A stretch of DNA of 64,000 bases, taken from positions 1-64,000 of the forward strand of contig NZ_JBASXK010000072.1 in assembly GCF_049276915.1 (NCBI RefSeq), in the 5' to 3' direction. The DNA comes from Aestuariivita sp049276915 (GTDB lineage Bacteria; Pseudomonadota; Alphaproteobacteria; Rhodobacterales; Rhodobacteraceae). The position numbers were made by a program, and so were the translations under genes. Every line of letters begins with the position of its first letter. The stretch's first letter is position 1. The notes below the pieces were generated by a model, which was not told the DNA's origin, did no database searches, and saw only the letters and a program-made list of their open reading frames with translations. Below, in pieces: positions 1-7,023 of the stretch.

Positions 1-130
1 CTAGCCTAGCGGCCGGTGGCGTCAATGTGCGGAAAAGCTGCGCCACGACGTAACCCATCCGCTACTTGCGCCAAAGCGGCAGGCACTCTAAACCGCTTGA
101 ACGCCAATTGCGCAATCCGCCGGAGCCTTA

Positions 131-2020
131 ATGCCAACGGACACAGTTCCCCCTCTGCCACGAACCGACACGGTCTATGCCAAATCCAGCGTGCTGCTGG
201 CCTGGCTGTGGCGCGATTACCTCAAGAAACACATCGCGCTTCTGGGGGTCGCTCTGGTCTTCATGGTCATCGAAGGCTCGACGCTGGGGGCGATCAGCTA
301 CATGATGCAGCCAATGTTCGACAATGTGTTTGTCCAGCAGGATGGCAGCGCGTTGTGGACGGTGGCTCTGGTGATACTGGGCATCTTCGTGGTGCGTGCG
401 ATATCGGGGGTGATCCAGAAAGTGATCCTGACGCGCATCTCGCTGCTGACGGCTGCGGATTTGCGCCTCAGTCTGCTTGGTCATCTGATCCGCCAGGATG
501 GCGGGTTTCACCAGACGCATCCGCCGGGCTTCTTGATCCAGCGTGTGCAGGGCGATGTTGAATCGGTCAATTTCGTCTGGCGCGTGCTGATTACAGGTGC
601 CGGGCGCGATCTGATCTCGCTTGTGGTTCTGATGGGGGTGGCGATCAGCATCGACTGGCGCTGGGCCGCGATTGCCTGCATCGGCACGCCCTTGATGCTG
701 GCTCCGGCTTTTGGCGCGCAACGCTATGTGCGCAAGAAAGGACGCCAGGCACGTGATGTCGGTGCTTCGCTGGCGACGCGGCTGGACGAGATCTTTCATG
801 GCATCGTACCGGTCAAGCTGAACCGGCTGGAAGACTATCAGACGCGCCACTATCGCGCGCAGACGGACAAGTACATCTATTCCGAAACCCGCGCGGCGCT
901 TGGTACGGCAACGATCCCGGGCATGGTGGATCTGATGGGCGGAATAGGCTTCATGTGCGTTCTGCTCTTTGGCGGAGCCGAGATCATCGCCGGCGAAAAG
1001 ACCGTGGGGCAGTTCATGTCGTTTTTCACGGCGATGGGTCTGGCCTTTGATCCGATGCGGCGGTTGGGGGCCTTGTCGGGCTATTGGCAATCCGCGGCAG
1101 CGGCGATCGAGCGGATCAAGGAGCTGATTGATACGCCGATCGTGCTGAAATCGCCCGAAAACCCCGTAGCGCCCCCCACCGGCACGCCGGATGTGCATAT
1201 TGACAATGTCACGTTCAGCTATGGCGATGCACCGGTGTTGCGCAACTTGAACCTGATTGCAGAGGCTGGAAAGACCACGGCCTTGGTCGGGGCATCCGGT
1301 GCGGGTAAATCCACGATTTTCAATCTGTTGACGCGGCTTGTTGATCCACAGCAAGGCAGCGTGAAGATCGGCGGCGTGGCGGTCCATGAGATGTCGCTTG
1401 AGGATCTGCGCAACCTCTTTTCCGTCGTCACACAAGAAGCGCTTTTGTTTGACGAGACCCTGCGCGAGAACATTCTCCTGGGGCGCACAGATGTCAGCGA
1501 AGAGCACCTGAAACAGGTTCTGGATTCCGCGCATGTGACCGATTTTCTGCCGAAACTGCATGACGGCCTTGAGACGCGCGTCGGCCCGCGCGGCTCGGCC
1601 CTTTCGGGTGGTCAGCGTCAGCGGGTTGTCATCGCGCGCGCCTTGCTGCGCAACACTCCCATCTTGTTGCTGGACGAAGCAACCAGCGCGCTGGATGCGC
1701 AATCCGAACAGGTGGTTCAGGACGCGCTGGATAAACTGTCGGGCGGGCGTACGACGCTGGTGATCGCACACCGGCTGTCGACCGTGCGCAATGCCGACAA
1801 GATCATTGTGATGGATCGCGGCGAGGTCGTCGAGGAAGGCACGCATCAGGATCTGCTGGATCGTGGTGGCGCGTATTCCGACCTCTATCGGTTGCAGTTC
1901 CGGGATGGCAAAAAGGTCGTCGATCCCGTGGGCAGCCTGGCCCTGGAACACAAACAACGCGATCTTGACGCGCCCCGCCCGGGTCTGTTGCAACGCATCG
2001 GCCAGCGCCTGTTCGGCTGA
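131..2020 (+). CDS. ABC exporter, MsbA-like (fused permease and ATPase)
   Basis: This is a half-size ABC exporter. An N-terminal membrane domain of about six helices (residues ~25-320) is fused to a C-terminal ATPase that powers outward transport across the inner membrane. The ATPase shows Walker A GASGAGKST near residue 386, the signature LSGGQRQR near 490 and Walker B ILLLDEATS just after it. Length (629 aa) and order fit the MsbA/multidrug family, which works as a homodimer. The convergent neighbour is a glycosyltransferase whose stop codon is only 3 bp away. A lipid or envelope-glycan substrate is therefore possible but not shown. A second exporter of this type lies at 52946-54757. The family call is firm; the substrate cannot be read. 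Confidence 0.9.
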   Translation: MPTDTVPPLPRTDTVYAKSSVLLAWLWRDYLKKHIALLGVALVFMVIEGSTLGAISYMMQPMFDNVFVQQDGSALWTVALVILGIFVVRAISGVIQKVILTRISLLTAADLRLSLLGHLIRQDGGFHQTHPPGFLIQRVQGDVESVNFVWRVLITGAGRDLISLVVLMGVAISIDWRWAAIACIGTPLMLAPAFGAQRYVRKKGRQARDVGASLATRLDEIFHGIVPVKLNRLEDYQTRHYRAQTDKYIYSETRAALGTATIPGMVDLMGGIGFMCVLLFGGAEIIAGEKTVGQFMSFFTAMGLAFDPMRRLGALSGYWQSAAAAIERIKELIDTPIVLKSPENPVAPPTGTPDVHIDNVTFSYGDAPVLRNLNLIAEAGKTTALVGASGAGKSTIFNLLTRLVDPQQGSVKIGGVAVHEMSLEDLRNLFSVVTQEALLFDETLRENILLGRTDVSEEHLKQVLDSAHVTDFLPKLHDGLETRVGPRGSALSGGQRQRVVIARALLRNTPILLLDEATSALDAQSEQVVQDALDKLSGGRTTLVIAHRLSTVRNADKIIVMDRGEVVEEGTHQDLLDRGGAYSDLYRLQFRDGKKVVDPVGSLALEHKQRDLDAPRPGLLQRIGQRLFG

Positions 2021-2023
2021 ACC

Positions 2024-2713
2024 TCAGCGACGGTAGGACTGCACCAGCCGTTCCGGGCTGGTTCCGGCAAAATAGCGCGCCAGCGTCCATAGATTGCGTG
2101 CGCCCCGGCGTACCCAGCCTGCCTTGCGATAGCGCTCGGCGCTTGTGACAGCCCGGCATGGGACAGACATCACCGGCACCCGGGCGCGCCGCAGGGCCCG
2201 CATCAGGGCCACGTCTTCCATCAGCGGCTGATCCGGGAACCCACCCACACGTTGGTAGTCATGATGCGAGATCAGCATACCCTGATCGCCATAAGGCAGT
2301 TTGAAAACAGCGGCGCGCAGATTGGCCCAGCCTGCCACGATCACCGGCATCAGACCGCGCGCGCGAAACGCCAGACGGAAATATCCCACACCCTGCTCTT
2401 CGCTCAGATGGGCGGCGACCGCGGTGCTCCAGCCGGTTTCAAGCCGGGTATCGGCATGCAGTACCATGAGCCATGTGCCGCGCGCCAGATCACAGCCCCG
2501 TCTGAGTTGCCCTCCACGAGAGGCCGGGCCCTGCACGATCACCGCTCCGGCGGCATCGGCAATCTCAAGCGTGGCATCCGATGAGCCGCCATCGGTGATG
2601 ATCAGCTCGCGGATAAGCCCGGCATGCAGACCTTCCATCAGGGCTTCGATCACGCGCGGCAGGGTCGCGGCGGCGTCCAGAGTGGGAATAACGATACTGA
2701 TCTGCGCCTGCAC
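2024..2713 (-). CDS. Glycosyltransferase family 2 (TIGR04283-like)
   Basis: The product is a 229-aa GT-A fold glycosyltransferase that would move a sugar from a nucleotide sugar to an unknown acceptor at the cytoplasmic face of the membrane. The N-terminus carries the family start IVIPTLDAA, then DGGSSDAT (nucleotide binding) and HADTRLE in the DxD metal-site position. The C-terminal half contains GDQGMLI and MEDVALMRALRR, typical of the small stand-alone subgroup TIGR04283. There is no membrane anchor. The gene is divergent from ygfZ and converges on the ABC exporter. The family is clear; the acceptor is unknown. Confidence 0.85.
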   Translation of the reverse strand: MQAQISIVIPTLDAAATLPRVIEALMEGLHAGLIRELIITDGGSSDATLEIADAAGAVIVQGPASRGGQLRRGCDLARGTWLMVLHADTRLETGWSTAVAAHLSEEQGVGYFRLAFRARGLMPVIVAGWANLRAAVFKLPYGDQGMLISHHDYQRVGGFPDQPLMEDVALMRALRRARVPVMSVPCRAVTSAERYRKAGWVRRGARNLWTLARYFAGTSPERLVQSYRR

Positions 2714-2783
2714 CTGCGATGGCCCCTGTTGCGTCTGCCTGTGGTCCGTATATCTAAACAGGAGATAGCAATGGAGCTAGCCG

Positions 2784-3527
2784 ATGACCACCCGCCGTAT
2801 CCTTCGTATTTCCGGAACCGAGGCCGAGCATTTTCTGCAGGGACTGATCACGAATGATATCGGACGGCTGGATCAAGGGTTGGTCTATGCGGCGATCCTG
2901 ACCCCTCAGGGCAAGTACATCGCCGATTTCTTTCTGGCGCGCAAAGATGATGCCATTCTGCTGGACGTCCATGAAAGCCTTGCCGATATGCTGGTCAAGC
3001 GCCTGAGCATGTACAAACTGCGCGCCGATGTGGTGATCGAGGACAGCGGATTGCATCTGCAACGCGGCACCGGGGCGGCTCCGGCGGGGGCGCTGAACGA
3101 TCCGCGCCATGACGCATTGGGCTGGCGCGCTTATGGCGATGCGCCCGAAGGCGACGATGGCAGCGACTGGGACGCGATCCGTGTGGCACATTTGATCCCC
3201 GAGACAGGAATCGAGCTGACACCGGATACCTTCATTCTGGAAGCCGGCTTCGAGGCCCTGAATGGCGTGGATTTCCGCAAGGGCTGTTATGTCGGTCAGG
3301 AAGTCACCGCGCGCATGAAGCACAAGACCGAACTGCGCAAAGGTCTGGCACGGGTGCGCTGCGAGGGCGCGGCACCGGTCGGCTCGGAGCTGTTTGCAGA
3401 GGGCAAGCCCGCCGGCACGCTGTTCACCCAGGCGCATGGGCAGGCAATCGCCTATCTGCGCTTTGACCGCGCACGCGGCGAAATGGTGGCCGCAGACGCC
3501 AAGGTCTGGCTGGCAGAAGGCCGCTGA
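2784..3527 (+). CDS. ygfZ: Folate-binding protein YgfZ (GcvT-related)
   Basis: YgfZ proteins are tetrahydrofolate-dependent helpers in the assembly or repair of iron-sulfur clusters. They are built like the T protein of glycine cleavage. The diagnostic motif KGCYVGQE lies at about residues 166-173, with its invariant cysteine, followed by TARMKHKTELRKGL. The N-terminal part (LQGLITNDI, LTPQGKYIADFF) also matches the family. Length 247 aa is normal. An in-frame-independent ATG at 2771 precedes this one, but 2784 opens the frame that matches the family N-terminus (MTTRRILRISGTEAE). The gene stands alone, divergent from the glycosyltransferase. Confidence 0.9.
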   Translation: MTTRRILRISGTEAEHFLQGLITNDIGRLDQGLVYAAILTPQGKYIADFFLARKDDAILLDVHESLADMLVKRLSMYKLRADVVIEDSGLHLQRGTGAAPAGALNDPRHDALGWRAYGDAPEGDDGSDWDAIRVAHLIPETGIELTPDTFILEAGFEALNGVDFRKGCYVGQEVTARMKHKTELRKGLARVRCEGAAPVGSELFAEGKPAGTLFTQAHGQAIAYLRFDRARGEMVAADAKVWLAEGR

Positions 3528-3711
3528 AACAAACGCTTAGCCGGGATTCCAAAACCAAGCGCAAGCGCTTGTTCGAACAGGCAAAAATACCGGCCAAACG
3601 GTATACAAAAGTATTCTTCGCAAACCCTCTAGCGTGTCGCAAATAACTCGCTATATGTCGGTTCATGAGCGTTTCCGATGCGAAACTATGTTCACCAAGG
3701 GGGCCATACAC

Positions 3712-3972
3712 ATGCCGGGTTACAACACTTCGTTCGATCTGAATGTCGAAGATCTTCAACTGATCGAAGACGCGCTGCGGGCGCGCAAGAAAGAGCTGTC
3801 GCTTGAGCGGTTGGCGGTTCTGAGCGATGACGGCAAAGCGCCCGAGCAGGTCGATCTGGCGGAAATCGATGCCACCCTCAGCGCCACGCATGTGCTGCTG
3901 GGCCGTCTGCACAACCAAAAGGTCTTTTACCGTCCAAAGACGGTTCAGAACACGCCCTACATCGGCGGCTGA
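3712..3972 (+). CDS. Small protein of unknown function (86 aa)
   Basis: I do not recognise a function. The frame is open from a GTG at 3634. The ATG at 3712 is preferred because AGGGGG lies about eight bases upstream and the sequence from there (MPGYNTSFDLNVEDLQLIED) reads as a compact, charged, helix-rich protein. It has no signal peptide, membrane segment or cysteine. The middle is acidic and rich in Leu and Glu, ending in FYRPKTVQNTPYIGG. It converges on yebC with 15 bp between stops. A stand-alone cytoplasmic protein is likely; similar short proteins occur in roseobacters as far as I recall. Confidence 0.7.
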   Translation: MPGYNTSFDLNVEDLQLIEDALRARKKELSLERLAVLSDDGKAPEQVDLAEIDATLSATHVLLGRLHNQKVFYRPKTVQNTPYIGG

Positions 3973-3987
3973 TCGTCAGGCCCGGCC

Positions 3988-4728
3988 TCAGAGCTGGGCC
4001 ATGACCTCGTCCGTGGCTTCGAAGTTGGTGGTGACGCGCTGAACGTCATCATCATCTTCCAGAGCATCCACCAGCTTCATCAGCTTTTGCATGTTTTCCA
4101 GATCAAGCTCGGTAGTGGTTGTGGGCCTCCACACCAGCCGGGTCGCTTCGCTTTCGCCAAGTTCGGCCTCAAGCGCCGTGGCCACTTCGTTCAGATCCGT
4201 GTCCGCACACCAGATCGAATGGCCATCTTCCGTGCTTTCGACATCCTCGGCACCGGCTTCGATGGCCGCCATCATGATCGTGTCGGCATCGCCTGCCTCG
4301 ACCGGATAAACCACCTCGCCCTTGCGATCGAACATGAAGGCGACCGATCCGGTCTCGCCCAGGTTGCCGCCGTTCTTGGTAAAGGTCGAGCGCACGTTTG
4401 ATGCCGTGCGGTTGCGGTTGTCGGTCATCGCCTCGACGATCACGGCCACGCCATTGGGCCCATAGCCCTCATAGCGGATTTCTTCGTAATCATCGCCTTC
4501 ACCGACCTGGGATTTCTTGATCGCGCGTTCGATCACATCCTTGGGGACCGAGCTGGACTTGGCTTCTTTCACGGCCATGCGCAGGCGCGGGTTCTTTTCA
4601 GGGTCCGGGTCACCCATCTTGGCGGCCACCGTGATCTCTTTGGACAGTTTGGAGAACAGTTTGGCCCGCATGGCGTCCTGACGCCCTTTGCGGTGCTGGA
4701 TGTTTGCCCATTTGGAATGGCCGGCCAT
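3988..4728 (-). CDS. yebC: YebC/PmpR family protein
   Basis: This is a 246-aa YebC/PmpR family protein. Members have been described as DNA-binding regulators and, for some, as ribosome-associated factors that ease translation of difficult proline stretches. The N-terminus MAGHSKWANIQHRKGRQD is the family hallmark and sets the start at 4728; the frame runs further upstream without similarity. Further family blocks are NPRLRMAV, YEGYGPNGVA, NRTASNVRSTFTKNGGNLG and the acidic end with DALEDDDDVQRVTTNFE. It lies 79 bp downstream of the chagasin-like gene on the same strand, but the functions look unrelated. Confidence 0.93.
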   Translation of the reverse strand: MAGHSKWANIQHRKGRQDAMRAKLFSKLSKEITVAAKMGDPDPEKNPRLRMAVKEAKSSSVPKDVIERAIKKSQVGEGDDYEEIRYEGYGPNGVAVIVEAMTDNRNRTASNVRSTFTKNGGNLGETGSVAFMFDRKGEVVYPVEAGDADTIMMAAIEAGAEDVESTEDGHSIWCADTDLNEVATALEAELGESEATRLVWRPTTTTELDLENMQKLMKLVDALEDDDDVQRVTTNFEATDEVMAQL

Positions 4729-4807
4729 GGTGGAATCCCTGTCATCAAAGCTGATTTCTGCGCACATATAGACGCGGGCCGTGCAGGGGTTCAAGACACG
4801 GCGCGCG

Positions 4808-5146
4808 TCACTCGATCCTCAGACGCAGATCAAACGTGGCGTCAGGCTCTGTGCCCGGCTCCCAGGCCTGGCCGCGATGCAGCCGCAACTGCGTGTCACC
4901 GCCCAAGATCTTCAGGACAAACACGCGGTGAGAGGCGGCACCCGGGGCGCTGTTAGGCGTCAGGTCATTGCGATCCTCCAGAATTTCGACACCCGCATGA
5001 TCATCAAAGGACCAGCGCATGCCGGTAGTTGGATTTTCGGGCAGGTGAAGTTCGATCACCTGACCGGCGGAGACAGGGACCTCGCGGCCCCTGTCCTGTT
5101 GCGTCACGATGACAAGATCACCAGGCATAGATCTGGTGGATTTCAT
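4808..5146 (-). CDS. Chagasin-family cysteine protease inhibitor (I42)
   Basis: The product resembles chagasin/ICP, small immunoglobulin-like inhibitors that plug the active site of papain-type (C1) cysteine proteases with three loops. The first loop NPTTGMRW is an exact family hallmark. The later HRGQAWEPG occupies the place of the usual RPW loop, and the PGAASHRVF stretch that of the glycine-rich loop. No signal peptide is seen, so it should stay in the cytoplasm; many bacterial homologues are exported. It ends a three-gene minus-strand cassette led by a C1 protease, which makes that protease the obvious target. The start is uncertain: ATG at 5167, 5146 or 5128 are all in frame, all overlap the preceding gene, and none has a clear ribosome site, which suggests translational coupling. 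Confidence 0.82.
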   Translation of the reverse strand: MKSTRSMPGDLVIVTQQDRGREVPVSAGQVIELHLPENPTTGMRWSFDDHAGVEILEDRNDLTPNSAPGAASHRVFVLKILGGDTQLRLHRGQAWEPGTEPDATFDLRLRIE

Positions 5147-5537
5147 TATCGCTGCCAATCTCGACATTCACGGTCGCGTTCGTCTGTTCGGCATGTGCGG
5201 CCAACATGGTCAGCGCCAGAAAGGAGCTGTCATTGGCATTGCTGAGACGGCGCCAGCCGATCCCCTGCACCGCCGCATAGGCATTGCGGTTGGATGCATT
5301 GCACCATGTGGCTGTGATCTTCTTGCCATTGTGCCAGGCGGTCGCGCCCACATCTTCGGCCTCGATCGTCGCATCATTGGGCGGGGTCATCGCCGGGCGG
5401 TCCATCCGCTCGACCATGGTTTCGCCCAAGAGGGAATTGACGTCCAAGCTGGGAGCATCGGGTGCCTTATTGAGAGTTTCGGTGCGTTCCATCTCCTGCA
5501 GGTCGCCGGGAGCATCGTCAGATTTACGTTTGGCCAT
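5118..5537 (-). CDS. Stand-alone copy of the protease C-terminal domain
   Basis: This 139-aa protein has no named function. Residues 1-60 are polar and look disordered. Residues ~63-139 match the last ~75 residues of the adjacent protease: both have a Trp-Asn start, then RNA[YW]A, QGxGWR[KR]L, a methionine-leucine-alanine helix and an acidic strand ending in Ile/Val-Tyr. By hand I count 15 identities over the 31 residues that end at GWRKL/GWRRL. No catalytic residues, signal peptide or membrane segment are seen. AAAGGA precedes the ATG. It lies 53 bp after the protease gene and overlaps the inhibitor gene. It may bind the same target as the protease tail or act as a decoy or scaffold; this is inference. 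Confidence 0.8.
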   Translation of the reverse strand: MAKRKSDDAPGDLQEMERTETLNKAPDAPSLDVNSLLGETMVERMDRPAMTPPNDATIEAEDVGATAWHNGKKITATWCNASNRNAYAAVQGIGWRRLSNANDSSFLALTMLAAHAEQTNATVNVEIGSDNEIHQIYAW

Positions 5538-5590
5538 CGGAATGGTCCTTTCAAAAATTGAGTTGATTGAAATCGGGTCGCAGATAGCGC

Positions 5591-6703
5591 TCAGGTCACG
5601 TAAACTTCCTGCACCTGATTGCCGTCGATCAACGCACGTACATTGCGGTTGCCCGCCTTGGCCCCGATCAGGTCCGCCAGCATCGCATGTTGCTGAACGT
5701 CGCTGGTCGTGACCAGCTTGCGCCAGCCCGTGCCCTGGAAATGCGCCCAGGCATTGCGGCCCGCTTCATTTGCCCAGAGTCCGTTGACCTTGAGGTTGTT
5801 GGCCCAGGCCTTGAGCGTGACCGAGTTTGCGCCATATGGCCCGTACCACGTATCGATCTGGCACTGGCCATAGGCGATCCGGAAGAAACCGCCCTCGCCC
5901 CAGTTCGATCCCCAGCTGTTCTTGCAGATCCAGCATCCCTGCGCATCATCATAGCCGATGATTTCAACGCAGTGACCGCCCGCCTGATTGCCCGACACAT
6001 GGCGATACACGCCCGAGCGATAGCTGAAGAAATCCTGGTAGACGATGAAACAGCCCGTGACGGAACCTTTCGTCGCGATCCAGTTCTTGATCGCGGCACG
6101 ACCGTTCAGCTTGGTCTTGCCGGTCACCTTGGCAATGTTGTTCTGCCAACCGCCGGGCACCGCGCAGGCCTGCTGGTTTCCGGTATAGGGATAGACAGAT
6201 TCCAGCGTCACACCCTTTTCCTTGGCCTTGTCCAGGGCCTGATCCGGGAACCAGCCATTGGCACAGGTCCGCCCCTCTTCTCCACCGTGGCAATAGAACA
6301 GATGCGCCTCGGAGAGATCGAGGTTGAGGTTGGGATTGGCCACCGATCGCTGATAGGTCGTCTCCATCACCGCAGCCACACCATGCGCCACGCAAGAGCC
6401 ACAAGAACCCTGGTTCTTGACCGGCGTCGTGTAATTCTTGCCGTTCACATTGCGATGGTCGAAAGCCGCAGGTGCTCCGATGCTTTCAGCCGCTATCATG
6501 TCAGACGTCACCGTCGGGGCGGCCTTGTCCGCTTTTACGGCCTCATCAAGCGTCATGGCGCCCGGCGGTGGATTAAAGCCCAGGCGGACCCGACGCTCAT
6601 CCTCGGTCATCATCGCCATATCGGTGCCCGGGTCCATTTCCCAAGGCGCGCCGGCATGTTCCAGATCGGTTTTCAGTTGTTTGAGATCAAGTGCATCAGT
6701 CAT
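5591..6703 (-). CDS. Papain-like cysteine protease (C1A) with extra C-terminal domain
   Basis: This 370-aa protein is a complete papain-family peptidase. The oxyanion Gln and catalytic Cys sit in VKNQGSCGSCVAHG, the catalytic His in GGHCVEIIGYDD and the Asn in CKNSWGSNWGEGGF. Residues 1-85 form a likely pro-region with RRVRLGFNPPPG, and residues ~306-370 form an extra domain (RNAWAHFQGTGWRKL) repeated in the next gene. No signal peptide is visible, so it appears to be made and kept in the cytoplasm unless exported by an unconventional route. The start at 6703 is fixed by AGGAGG six bases upstream; a frame start at 6721 lies before that site. A chagasin-type inhibitor two genes downstream supports a self-controlled protease system. 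Its substrate is unknown. Confidence 0.92.
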   Translation of the reverse strand: MTDALDLKQLKTDLEHAGAPWEMDPGTDMAMMTEDERRVRLGFNPPPGAMTLDEAVKADKAAPTVTSDMIAAESIGAPAAFDHRNVNGKNYTTPVKNQGSCGSCVAHGVAAVMETTYQRSVANPNLNLDLSEAHLFYCHGGEEGRTCANGWFPDQALDKAKEKGVTLESVYPYTGNQQACAVPGGWQNNIAKVTGKTKLNGRAAIKNWIATKGSVTGCFIVYQDFFSYRSGVYRHVSGNQAGGHCVEIIGYDDAQGCWICKNSWGSNWGEGGFFRIAYGQCQIDTWYGPYGANSVTLKAWANNLKVNGLWANEAGRNAWAHFQGTGWRKLVTTSDVQQHAMLADLIGAKAGNRNVRALIDGNQVQEVYVT

Positions 6704-7023
6704 GTCGTGCCTCCTAAACACAAGTCATGGTTTGACTGTTCCGGGCCCGCAGAAATTGCGAGGTATCCGGACTTGCATTCGGCCGGGAAACGCCCGACCG
6801 GGTCTTGGTCTTGAGAAGCGCCCGGAGAAAATTGGAGGGCGCCAGGCCGCTTGAAATCTATGCGGCGTATCATCAGGTTAATCACAGGTGATGCGGTTTC
6901 CAAAGGCACGAAATCCTCCATTGCTTTTTCCCAGAGGCCACAACCAGCGAGAGAATCGTTCACAGGGCAACCATCCAGAGGCGCTGTGCTTGCTCTTGTC
7001 TGTGCGGGCGTTACAGTGGCCGG
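6704..7023. other. Divergent intergenic region, 320 bp
   Basis: This gap separates the minus-strand protease gene from the plus-strand SLC13 permease and must hold both promoters. The protease ribosome site AGGAGG is at its left edge. I see no convincing small gene, RNA gene, long inverted repeat or clear -35/-10 pair. Confidence 0.5.

Noticed and set aside
1..130. Possible gene end at the left edge
   Set aside because: The short frame that crosses it runs into the exporter in another frame and has no motif; nothing can be supported.
128..1993. Long open frame antisense to the first ABC exporter (also 29228-31510 plus and 41481-43832 minus, antisense to real genes)
   Set aside because: Such frames are common opposite high-G+C genes. 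The translations show no domain motifs, are rich in Arg/His/Gln, and the sense strands hold clear proteins.
4808..6703. Reading the protease/inhibitor set as a classic toxin-antitoxin or phage-defence system
   Set aside because: There is no DNA-binding partner, sensor domain or neighbouring defence gene; a regulated protease is the simpler view.
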